DNA of 29,061 nt, taken from positions 278,128 to 307,188 of the forward strand of contig FN648187.1 of NCBI GenBank assembly GCA_000310025.1. Reading direction: 5' to 3'. Made by a program: the position numbers and the translations under genes. Positions within the stretch are counted from its first letter, which is position 1, and every line of letters begins with the position of its first letter. Positions 1-9,547 of this stretch are shown in pieces. The stretch comes from Ectocarpus siliculosus. Its lineage: Eukaryota > Sar > Phaeophyceae > Ectocarpales > Ectocarpaceae. The notes below the pieces were generated by a model, which was not told the DNA's origin, ran no database searches, and saw only the letters and a list, made by a program, of their open reading frames with translations.

Positions 1-169
1 CTCGTTGGACGTGACCGCGCTCACGCTGTCCGAGTTGGAGCAGCGAGCCATCGACGCGGGCTCCCTGTACCCGAGGGAGTTGTCCCTGAGACTGCGTTGC
101 ATGCGCTCGCTGATGCCGGTGGGCGTAGGCATTGGTAGACTCGAAATAGGCCCAGTTTTCTTCCATTCG
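1..169 (-). other. Possible 3' exon of the coiled-coil gene, running into an inverted copy of its own exon
   Basis: On the minus strand an acceptor ending TTACAG (AG at 171-170) opens a phase-0 reading frame that starts RMEENWAYFEST and would follow the exon ending at 311. After about 12 codons the frame enters sequence that is the antisense of the MRSLMPVGV / LTLSELEQ module of the neighbouring exon, so the frame beyond about position 135 is probably not the native protein. On the plus strand the same stretch reads, from position 2, as a partial copy of the module (LTLSELEQRAIDAG...) followed by a second MRSLMPVGV and a stop at 173-175. Either the 3' end of the gene was rearranged or the contig edge is chimeric. 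The splice site is visible; joining it to the gene is inference. Confidence 0.25.
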
Positions 170-388
170 CTGTAACGACTTCAACCCATCATCCTCTTCA
201 ACTATAATACTGGTACTGCCTGTCGTTAAATCTCGGCCGGATAATACTTCTTTGATTGCACGCATATTTTCTCCCACCCTTGGTGTACCTAATCACTCCA
301 GTTACAGTACCTTCAGTCTCAGCGACAACTCCCTCGGGTACAACGAGCCGGCGTCGATGGCTTGCTGCTCCAACTCGGACAGCGTGAG
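20..388. repeat. Inverted duplication of an exon module (arms about 20-94 and 314-388)
   Basis: The plus-strand arm at 20-94 and the reverse complement of 314-388 both encode TLSELEQ(R/Q)AIDAGSLYPRELSLRL with only a few base differences. Most of the changes I see are silent (for example ctccctg versus tcgttg). A second shared block, encoding MRSLMPVGV, lies at 101-127 on plus and about 396-422 on minus. In the minus copy MRSLMPVGV precedes the LTLSELEQ block; in the plus copy it follows it, so the plus copy looks like the junction of two tandem modules. The spacer of about 220 bp is AT-richer and noncoding. Confidence 0.8.
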
Positions 389-3300
389 CCCGGTCACGCC
401 CACCGGCATCAGCGAGCGCATGCGCCGCAGCGCCTGCGCGTTGGCCCCGGCCTCGCGGTCGAACCATGCCTTCTCCTCGCCCGCCACGTGCTGTTTTTTT
501 TGCATATTGTCATTACGAGAGGGTCCATGCAAGAAAGGGAAGAAGATGGAGAGCGGGGTGTGTGCGTGTGCGTGTGCTCATGACCAGCCGTGCATGCTCA
601 AGTCTTGCCTGTATTTTATCGTATTTTACTCGAGGAAAACGCGACACCTTCACAATGGTAACCCTGCCACGCCTGCCTACCTTGACGTGTTCGGGCAGCG
701 CCTCCTTTCGCTCCCGCCACAGCTCCATTTTTTCAAGGGCTGCCTGGCAGTCCCTCCTGCGCAACAACGCGCCAACCACAACAGCAAGCACCGGGCGGGG
801 GGGGGGCACGTGAATGAAAGGGCCACGTGGTTGGATGAAGACGGCGAACGAGTACACTTATGGCCTACAACGCCAACACAATCATAGAAAAAACAAACAA
901 AATGGTGTCTCTACATTGTTGTGGCAGGATAAGATCCAGAGCTACAGGCAGAAGGAAAGAGCTTCCAACTTGTCCCCTTCCTTCCCTGTAACGTTAAGTG
1001 ATGCTACGGAAGGGGGGTGCACGTTTTGGGTGAAAACGTACACGTTTGGGGTGCAATCTTGCGCTTTTGGGAGAAAACGTGCATAGGATTCTTTGTGTCG
1101 GTGATCGTACGGTCAAACAGGGCGAAGCCAACAGGCAATCACGTAAAATGAGTATTTTCCGAAAGAAACGTAAGATGATGAGGTGACCCCAAACCTGGTG
1201 TCCCCGCATGTACCCTTGCCCGCTTCCATGATCACAGTAGATGTACGACATTTCACCTCGTCTTGCTAAGCGTCTCAGCCATCGCCTTGACGGCAGCCTC
1301 CATGCCTCGGAGGCCGCTCGCAGCCTGGGTGGGTGCGACCAGCTCTCTCGCCGACCCTACACTCCCGGTGATGCCTAGCGTATGTATCCAAATTGACCGG
1401 AAAGGGGGGGGAGAGAGGGGCATGCTCACAGCGATTAGAAGTTGTTCCGCTTGCTGTCTGTTTTGTGTTTCGCGCATGGTTGCCTTGGTCGTGCTTGCGT
1501 GGACGGCGGCACGTACAATAAGTTTTGCGTGTGCAGGAAACATGCAAGAAGAAAATCGCAACATACATATTGCGGCACACTTGACTGTGAAACAAAAACA
1601 AATGGAAAGTGCGCCACAATGTTTGTACCGCAACAGGAATATTCCTGAACGTAGTTCATGCTCACGTCATAGCGGTTGTTTGTCAATCAACCCTCGCCCA
1701 CATTCTCACCTTTGCCGCTGGGTTCAAGGTAGACAAACGTTTTTAAATTTTATCGTCGCATGCAAACCCTTGCATGCAGGCAACGCCTGTCTGTGGAAGC
1801 GGTTTTGAGGGATCCGTCAGAAGGCTCGAGTCCAGACGTAACAGCGCCTCCATCGATACAACGGACGACAGTACAATTTACTACAACCATTGAACAGCAG
1901 CAGCCTACCGATGGCTGTCTCCAGCGCGCTCTTGCACTCCCCGAAGACCTTCCTCGTCCCGCCCGCAACCTCCTCCTTCAGGCCGTGCCCCACAAGGAGG
2001 ACCTTCCTCTGTGCATCCGAGATGCCCTCCAACACTCGGCGAAGCTCGGCCTCGGCATCGACCCTGGCCTGCCCGAGGCGGTCTCTTTGCAGCGAGGCCA
2101 CCACTGCCGCTGACGCCGCCGCCGCTGACTCTGCCTCCTCCGTGGTGGCCTCGTGCCCGTCGACCTTGTCCTCAGCACTGACGGTCGTGAGGGACGCCTC
2201 CTGCTTGTACGGGTAGACAGCGGGGGTGCAACAGCAGCAGGAGCAAACGTTTCAGGTTATTGGATGGTAAGCACTCATTAGAGTAATAGGTCACTTACCG
2301 GGTGGGGGTGGTGGCTTTGGTTTCCAAGGGGTGTATGTGGGTGCAGAGGAGCGGTGTACAGGGATACGGCACGTCTGGAAGATGAACACAGACGTTCAGT
2401 GGTAGAATACGACGGGATGAATCGGACGTGTGTATTGTAGGTTGACGTGAGGGACCGCGTAGCGATTCGACCTTGACTCCACAAAAGCCGTATGTGCATG
2501 CGCGTGTCTTGGTGTTACTCCAATGTGCCTGCTTCCTTCATTTGCGATTTCTGTTGTTTGATTCAGAGGAAAACATGAAGTGGGTAGGTAGCGCCAACCA
2601 GGGGGAAACATAGAGTCCACGTGAGGTACCGCAACGACAAAAACAACAGAGTTCTCAAGGGTAGTGAAAGTAAAAGAGCACAACAAAGTGGTGACCCACA
2701 TCATGGGATTGGAAAGGGAGAAAGAACGACTGCTGTGAAGGTAACGCCGTAATACTGGATGCGGACAAACTAAACGAGGTATTGTAGTAGGACAAGGGTC
2801 TCACAACAGTACCGCTTTCTGTCACATGTTCCGAAAGCTCACGACACAGCATGACGAAATGGAGAGTGGAGAAAGCATGAGAACAGTCAGAGAGAAGATG
2901 TGGGTAATGGCGAAACATACTGCCCACAGCCTTGGCGAAAAGGAAAAGGCGAGACTATGCGTATCACACCACCGACCTCTTCCGCAAGCTGCTCGTGAAG
3001 CTTGGTCAGGCGTTCGAGGTCTCCTCCCATCTTGGCGAGGGTCTTGAGGGACACCTCCAGCCGGCGGTCCTTGAGGATCTCCATGCCCGCCTGTCGAACG
3101 TTCGCGTTGGCGTCGAAAGAAAAACCACAAGGTGAAAAAGAAAGACAATAATGGAGCTAGGTGCATGTAGAGGTCGGGTACAAGCGATGTTCCGTAAAGC
3201 AAAATTAGAAACCAAATCGAGCTATGATAGGTCAAGGACACACAAAAAAAACAGGGTAGAGCTCAATTTCGATCGCCTGACTCTTTGCCAGGCCTACCTG

Positions 3301-4847
3301 CAGCATGGACTCTTGGAACAGGAGGCGGTGGTAGTCGGTCTCCGCACAATCTCTCCGGGTCTCGCTCTTCTGGATCCCGTCCCCCTGTTTAGCCGAGCAG
3401 AGCCACTCCAGCTCCTCATCGCCCTTCAGTTCACACGATATCGGCCGCCCAGACGAAAAGCATCCAGGGGAAACACATGCGAGCAGGAAATAATTAGTGT
3501 ACAGCCCCCCAAGAAAAGGCGAGCTAACACGAAAATACGAGACAGTAGGCGGTAAAGCACCCAGGGTGATAAAGGGTGGCATCTGTGCAGGGAAGGGACA
3601 CATACTGGAAGCAAGGAACCCTTACAATAGCCCTATCCCCAAGTCGTCTAGACGATAAATCGACGGCGCACTGCATGGAGAGGTCGACGACAGAAATGCT
3701 CACAAAGTCGGCCGGAGCAAAACGACTCGGGGTTTCTGTGTCGCGAGCTGTGGGCATCACTGCAGGAAGGCAATCGCCACAAGGCAACTACGCACGTCTG
3801 CTACTGCCACCGGTAGGGCCATTGCTCTTACCACTACAGCCGATGCAAAAAAAAAGTATTAAAAAAACAGAACAAGTTCACCTTTCCTGTGATCTTTTTC
3901 AAGATCTCCAGTCGGACGATGGTCTTCTCCCAGGTGCCGAGGGATGGCCGGCCGCCCCCGTCGCCACCGCCATTCTTGTCGGCCTTCTGCCGTGCCCGGT
4001 GACCTGCCGCGTCCTTCGTGCGGTCGGGATTGCTGGCCCCTGCTGTCGTCGACGCCCTGAGTTGACGCTCCCAGGCCATGTGGCGGGAAGCGGAGACCCT
4101 GTTTCAGAAAATGGTGACGTCATATATTGGGACAGCAAGCAAAGTGCACCACAATGTTTGAAAGTGTTTGTCTTTCGAATCATGTCCCAAGGTCTCGGAG
4201 AGGCGCAACAGGATGAAGAACAAAAGCGTGTGTGGTACTGATTTTGTGCGGCCATGTACCCGTATCAGAAGCAGTTGTTGGCCGCGCACGTGTCGCACAC
4301 AAGTATACAGGCTGAAGGGGACGGACGATACGGCGAGAAACAAAAAAGAAGGTGCGTGCTTTGGTGGATGCAACACACCCAAGTGTACCGTAGCTATCGA
4401 ACGTGGGCCACCCCTCGGTGTGGACTCAAACGTGCAGCGGCAACAACGCCCGCAGGAGTACAACCATCAACCATCAAGCACTCACCTGGGTGTCTCGCGC
4501 TTCCTGCTGGGGCTTCTCCCACTGCCCCCGTCGCCTCCTTCGACCACCCTCTTCGACGTAGTAGTACCCTTAGGCCTCGATGACTTCGACTTGACAATTG
4601 CCGTCGTCTTCGAAGGTGCTTCCGCTGCCGCTTTCGCCCTAGGGTACACCTTTGCCACGGGCGTCCGTCGCTCCGCGGCCTGCCGGCGGGACTCGGTGGG
4701 CTTCATCGCCCATGCGGACTGCCTGGTCTGCTTCGAGGTCGCGGCGGCGAGCTGTCTGCACGCGATCGCAGTGAGAACGGACCGTTTCTTGCGGGAGGCG
4801 GTGAGATTTTTCTGGGGCATCGTGGATCTGACGGTCGAGCTCGCCAT
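311..4847 (-). CDS. Coiled-coil-rich basic protein of unknown family, eight exons
   Basis: Exons on the minus strand: 4849-4486, 4098-3882, 3423-3298, 3090-2977, 2200-1909, 1374-1257, 756-681, 490-311. From the ATG at 4847 they give 495 in-frame codons with no stop, and every junction phase matches (2, 0, 0, 0, 1, 2, 0). Donors are mostly canonical (GTGAGT, GTGAAC, GTAGGC); the weakest sites are the acceptor before 3423 (CTGAAG) and the donor after 2977 (GTCGGT). The first exon is very rich in Lys, Arg, Ser and Thr with SRKK and SRKR patches. Later exons are charged and Leu/Ala-rich with heptad-like stretches (LERLTKLHEQLAEE, AEAELRRVLEGISDAQRKVLL, ALEKMELWRERKEALPEH). I recognise no catalytic domain, membrane segment or signal peptide. 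A cytoskeletal or scaffold role would be a guess. A TGA at 1255-1253 overlaps the donor GTGAAA, so a shorter form ending SKTR is possible if that intron is retained. A strong acceptor directly before the ATG (pyrimidine run then ATCAG) suggests at least one more exon upstream. Confidence 0.7.
1018..1083. repeat. Short inverted repeat in an intron
   Basis: TGCACGTTTT at 1018-1027 is the exact reverse complement of AAAACGTGCA at 1074-1083. Inside are further partial copies (GAAAACGTACACGTTTGGGGTG, split at 1032-1053), so the segment can fold as nested stems. It lies within the 1256-757 intron of the coiled-coil gene. It could be a small foldback element; no target-site duplication was identified. 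Confidence 0.5.
1606..4160. repeat. Dispersed 20-mer pair in introns (1606-1625 and 4141-4160)
   Basis: AAAGTGC(G/A)CCACAATGTTTG occurs at 1606-1625 and 4141-4160 with one mismatch, in two different introns of the same minus-strand gene. Flanking sequence is not obviously shared, so these may be the conserved ends of a decayed dispersed element. Confidence 0.5.
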
Positions 4848-4903
4848 CCCTGATGGAGGGGAAAAAAATAAAAAAAAGGGGAGACGGCCAGCGGCGGATG
4901 TCA

Positions 4904-4995
4904 GGGTGCGTTAGAATTGCTCTTGTGAACGTAGAGCATGGAGTAGTGGTTTTTTCAGTGAGGGTGCGTTAGGATTGCTCTTGTGAACGTAGAAC
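4904..4995 (+). repeat. Two-copy tandem repeat, 58-bp period
   Basis: GGGTGCGTTAG(A/G)ATTGCTC followed by TTGTGAACGTAGA begins at 4904 and again at 4962. It sits in the presumed first intron between the Ser-rich exon and the basic exon of the coiled-coil gene. Confidence 0.7.
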
Positions 4996-5276
4996 AAAGA
5001 TAGCGGTTGGTTGTGGTCGTAGTTGTCCGAATGACGGAGAGAGGATTGTTTCATGTTTCGCGCGCAGTGATGTTGTTGTGAAGACAACAACGATAACAAT
5101 AGGCATGACATGTCTGCCGTGTTCTTGTCTGTGCCCTATGGTTTTCCCTGCTGTAGATCGAACATCTCCCGATCAGAAAACCATTGTTGTGGACATGGAC
5201 ACGGTGGTGGATAGCCTGGTATCAGGGCAGGCGCTACCTCGTTCGCTACCACTCTCACCACTACTGCTTCTCTCAC

Positions 5277-5278
5277 CG

Positions 5279-5319
<41 letters not shown>

Positions 5320-5637
5320 GCTGCTGCTGCCGCCCTCATCGCTGCTGCTGCCGCTGCTGCTGCTGCTGTTGCTGCTGTTGGCGCTGGTGGTGGTGGTGGT
5401 GCCCTGGTCCATCTCCGCCGAAGAAGAGGCTCGCGAGGACAGCGGTGACGGGATGTCCGTCTCATCGCCAGACTGCACGATCTTCTTGTCGTTGCTGTTG
5501 CCGCCACTGCCGTCCTTGTCTCCGGGTGTCCTGGTGCCCGCTCTCCCCAAGTTACGGTCCTGTTGGTGTGTTGTTGTTTTCAGGAGGGGAGTAAGCGGGA
5601 CCAAGGAGTTGAAGACAAGTGGCGATATAAGCTGCAT
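5277..5637 (-). CDS. Candidate 5' exon: Ser/Gly-rich low-complexity N-terminus of the coiled-coil protein
   Basis: From an ATG at 5637 the minus strand is open through an acidic/polar stretch (GTRTPGDKDGSGGNSNDKK, then SSSSGSSSDEGG and a run of about twelve Ser) to a donor GTGAGA after 5277; a second GTGAGA donor lies after 5259. Both donors are phase 1. The next exon has a phase-1 acceptor at 4849 (CAG|GG then ATG), so the join is in frame and gives 616 codons through position 311. The start could instead be further upstream, because an AACAG acceptor precedes GACCGTAACTTG at about 5567. The opposite strand reads as poly-Leu, which is less plausible as an exon here. Confidence 0.4.
5279..5398. 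repeat. Trinucleotide microsatellite (CTG/CTGCCG)n
   Basis: A near-pure run of CTG triplets from about 5279, interrupted by CCG, continues as GCTGCTGTTG variants and ends in GGTGGTGGTGG near 5400. It encodes the Ser/Gly run of the minus-strand exon. Such tracts change length readily, so this protein segment is expected to be polymorphic. Confidence 0.85.
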
Positions 5638-5759
5638 ATCGTTTTACGTAGCGGGAGGACCATATTGAATCCCATCTGTGTACTGTCTTGTTCGTGGTGC
5701 TAGAGGAGGCATGAGGATTTGCTCAACCCTTGTCGCGAAAAAAAATGGAGTAATGCGAT

Positions 5760-6178
5760 GCAGGATTTTGTGCGGGTTGGGTGTGAGATTTTTCTTAAGA
5801 AAACACGAACGCTCAAGGAGTGTCGAACGGGGTTTACAGCAGCAGTAGATTTTCGATGCGACTTCTCCTGACATCGCATCGATCGCACCATCCAAAACAA
5901 ATAATTAAATACTAACTCAATGCCAAATTATGGAACAAGTACACACACGGTCAGTTTTTGCCAACAACTTTGCTCGAGATGAAACTGTACGGCAGGCTTT
6001 TGTGCGGGGGCGTATGAGACCTTTCTTAAGAAAACATGAACCCTCAAGGGTGTCGAACAGGGTTTACAGCGGTAGATTTTTAATGCGACTTCTCCCGACA
6101 TCGCATCGACAGCACTAACTAATAATTAAATATCGATTCAATGCCAAAATTATGGAATATGTACATGCACACAACTTT
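5760..6178 (+). repeat. Degenerate tandem duplication, unit about 230 bp, two copies
   Basis: Copy one starts about 5760 and copy two about 5992. Shared blocks in order are a GCAGG(A/C)TTTTGTGCGGG-like start, TTTCTTAAGAAAACA(C/T)GAAC, GTTTACAGC..GTAGATTTT, GCGACTTCTCC(T/C)GACATCGCATCGA, AATAATTAAATA and CAATGCCAAA(A)TTATGGAA. No ORF is conserved between copies, so this is probably decayed element sequence. Confidence 0.75.
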
Positions 6179-6194
6179 GAACTATTTTATTGGA

Positions 6195-8345
6195 TTCTTC
6201 GATCTACACTAGGCCTTTAGCGAAGAGTCCACCGATCACCCGTGAAAAACGAGACGCAGATGCTTTGCTTGGAGGCCTGGAACAAAAAATACGAGGGGTA
6301 CATACATACGAGAACGCACGCCCTACATAGAGCGATCGAGAGGCAGTGACACTAGTAGAACGGACGCTACAGAGTAATGGCACATGTAGACCATTTATGT
6401 ACTCTTAGTCTCTCTTGTTCTTGTTTCGGTTCTTGTTTATCTTTAAGATAAGCCAAGACAATAATTAACAAAGGATGGCAACATCTCGATCGGCCTAAAC
6501 CCTCTTTCACCGTGCCGCCACGGTGCTTGATCTTACTCCCGACCCGCGCAGTTCCGTCGGGATTGAGGTCGGGTGACACCCTCAGCGATGTCCTTGATGG
6601 CCACCGCTGTGTTGTGATTCCCGCCGCCGGCCTGTCGCTCGTGTTTGCGATCGCATGTCTCACCACGTACAGACAAGACACGAACTACAGACCCGGGCGC
6701 CAGGGACAACGACGCAGGGGCGGCCAGCACGGCTACGGCCGACGATGTCAGTCGACGGCAATGCCGTCAATCGAATCGCAAAGGCCTACAGTAGGGCAAG
6801 GTCAACCACCCGTGGCAACGTGAGGGTGTAGGCCAGATCGATGTCGGGATGTCGGGGGCGAGCCCCATGTCTCCCATATAGATCTTCAACAACATATCGG
6901 TTCCACTTTTCAGATTCAAAGATACCATAAAAGAAACCCGTCTACGTACTTCGCGAGCTTTCGCAGCAGGGAGTCGACCGATCAGCCGTGAAAAAGGAGG
7001 TGCAGGTGATTAGCTTGGATGCCTGGAACAACAGTGGTGTGCGGGGATACATACCACATCTACAAGGACGTACGCCCTACAGCGATCGAGCGGCGATGAT
7101 TGTAGCATTTTTGATCTTTCTAGATCGGCCGAAGCATCAATAATAACGCGAGCTACCGCACATATACCCATGCATGGCAACACCTGGCACCGATCAGCAG
7201 CACGCCTTCACCCGGACCTGCCTATACAGCACCAGCAGTACACCGTTGACTCACCATGCCGACACGGCGGTGCTTGATCTTGTCCTCTCCGACCCGTGCG
7301 GTTCGATTAGCAGCATGGGGGTCGGGTGTCGTTCTTGGGGACAGGCCTAGCCGTCGCTGCATGCTGATGCTGATCCCCGGCGGCGGGGAAGCTGGTCCGC
7401 GGATTGGCCTTCTTGTGAGGGCGATTACCCGACATGGCTTGACGCGATCCCGCGTCGACAGGTACATGGTGGATGCGTCCTGCTTTTAGCTACGCTTTCG
7501 GTGCGCTTTCAAGGTACAAAGTAGATCTTCTGCTGTTGTAGCTGGTTGTGAGGGGGGGGGGCGCGGAGGAGGAGCGATGGAGAATGGAGAAAGAAGAACC
7601 GAAACGTGTGACTGTTCTGATTGGATGGGTGATCGCAGTCCCGCCGCGCGCGGTAAAAAAATGGAAATCGGCTTTCTTCATGTCGAGAAATTTGAATTTT
7701 CAGGTGCAAACTTGACTGTCACTCGCCAGCAGAGAGCACAAGTGGACCGGCTGCCGCGGAGATGACAGATGAAAAGGGGTTACATGCCGATGGGGGAGGC
7801 CTTCGAGTCGGTCCGCGAGATTCAGTCCGGTCCAGCGACAGAAGAAGAACGAAACTCTCCTATTCTCGTGTGTATGTACAAGGCATCTTATGTGACTTCA
7901 GGCCGATTCAGCTCCGTTCTCAGCTCCGATCACTTTGCGTGCAGAAAGATCGCCGTTGTGCCTCGGCTAAGAGCAAAAAGCATACATAGAGACCAGCAGG
8001 GAGACAGAGGTAGCCCACCCCAAAAGCACGCTTATCAGCAATGCGCACAGGCCTCACATAGTACAATAATACACTATTCACCCATGCCTAATCTCTCGGA
8101 AGTGGGGCAGATATCCTTTCCAGATCCAATCTACTGCCTACCGGTACATACTGTAAGATTCAAACACAATATACCACCGGAGGGTACATACAGCACCCTG
8201 GACATATGATCAACCCGGTGCCGCATCCGCGGGGGAGAGCAGAGAAAGCGAACACCGGAGCCGATGCTAACGTACTGCCTCGGTGCTTGATGTTGTTGTG
8301 ATTGCGGTGCGTGTGGTTCCCAGTATTGGGAGTGAAGGGTGGTTC
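6195..8345. repeat. Degenerate long repeat, two clear copies and a partial third
   Basis: Copy one (about 6195-6610) and copy two (about 6940-7350) share CCGATCA(C/G)CCGTGAAAAA, GG(C/A)(C/T)TGGAACAA, ACGCCCTACA..GCGATCGAG and CGGTGCTTGATCTT blocks at a constant offset of about 750 bp. A partial third copy matches only the GGTGCTTGAT(G)TT part near 8281. On the minus strand copies one and two both read TARVG..KIKHR, and the third reads NIKHRGST in another frame, which suggests decayed coding sequence. No intact gene is seen in 5638-9031 apart from these repeats. Confidence 0.6.
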
Positions 8346-8756
8346 GTCTGCCGTGTGCGAAATTTCGCTCAAAAGGCACAGTTTTCGGGACTACAGCTCC
8401 GATCACAGCTCCGATCATAGCTCTCTTTTTGTAGTACAGGATAGTAAGACATCACGATTTTTATGCATTTTGTGCGATAGTGGATGATGGTCTCGATTCT
8501 CTGATGAGAGGGCCGTTTTTTCGTCGATCTGGCGCTTCTGTGAGGCGGTTTCCCATCAGCGTCTTTGCATCTAGCGCCGCTAGCATATATATTCGGTTGC
8601 CGTAAGCTCTGTCCAAGGATGAGGTGGAGAAGATGTGCCAACAGGTATTGCTTGCACAGGTACATCCTCTCTGCGGACGGTTGCTGTCGGAGACAGGCAT
8701 GCACACCTGCTCAGAAACTACTGCTGCTGTACAGTCGATTTCTCTCCGCATAGCTG

Positions 8757-8776
8757 CTACTGCTGTACAGCAGTAG
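8757..8776. repeat. Perfect 20-bp palindrome
   Basis: CTACTGCTGTACAGCAGTAG is its own reverse complement. A related CTACTGCTGCTGTACAG lies about 40 bp upstream (8719-8735). The half-site ACTGCTGTA recurs elsewhere in the window. Confidence 0.9.
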
Positions 8777-9031
8777 TACTACTGTACTCCTATTCGTCAC
8801 CCTTACATATACCGCGTCCCCATCTCTGTGAGCCCCACACATGGACCCACTGCTGCACCATCCTCGCCGCCGTGATTTATGGGTGTACACGCATGCTTGG
8901 AAGATCTTTGACCGAAGAGAGCCAGTTGTTGGGAAAAAAACAAAAAAAACAAATTCACCCAGTCACGTAAGGGTTAAGAGGGCTCTGCGGCAAAGGGGTG
9001 ATGCAAGACAATGAAAGAACAGATGCTGTAC

Positions 9032-9547
9032 CTGCATACATGATATTGATATCTAGGCTTCTTCCAAGGGCGTTTGCGCCATTTTTGGGAGCTTTTCCTT
9101 CGACATAAAGCTTACGGATCCTTCTGTAGGAATTTGACTGCTGCAAGATGAACAACAACCCTGAAACAATTTGTTGTTTGTTGCGCCCACATGCCCACAT
9201 ACATTCAGATCTATCTGTTGAGGGCATCCGACCCCCGCACCTAGAGCTCACCCATCTCAGCGCCTCTAGACCAAAGACTCGCTACACCCAGAGTGCTAAC
9301 TACCACACCAGTGTCTTCATGATCTTACATAAAACCGGCCAGCCGTGGTGTCATTATCGCTGTTGCCTCGTGCTTATTGATAGATAGGTGAATCAAGAAA
9401 GCAAGTGTCGTCTCTATTTCGTTTGGCGGATTTTTCTTGATTGAAACCTCGCATACCTGCCGCAATACCAACGTCGGTCCCAACCTGAGGCTCGGCGGTC
9501 TGCATGGTCTGCATTGCTCTGCACCTTTGCTGACACCGCCACGACAT
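9032..9547 (-). CDS. Candidate two-exon gene fragment, unknown protein
   Basis: Exon one would run from an ATG at 9547 to a donor GTATGC after 9457 (30 codons plus 1 base). Exon two would run from an acceptor TTTCAG to a donor GTACAG, 9160-9032. Both junctions are phase 1 and join in frame as ...GTDVGIAAG LLFILQQSNSYRR..., followed by RIRKLYVEGKAPKNGANALGR. The fragment has no stop and must continue downstream, but I found no convincing third exon before the repeats at 8345. No family was recognised. It could be a relic of a mobile-element gene. The matching phases are seen; that it is a gene is inference. Confidence 0.3.

Noticed and set aside
5078-5668. Long plus-strand frame with a poly-Leu run
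   Set aside because: It is the antisense of the CTG microsatellite; the minus strand has the phase-compatible exon and a more plausible Ser/Gly composition.
7769-8209. Plus-strand frame of 146 codons starting MKRGYMPMGEAFESV
   Set aside because: The first 35 residues look passable, but the rest runs through degenerate repeat sequence; no splice or homology support.
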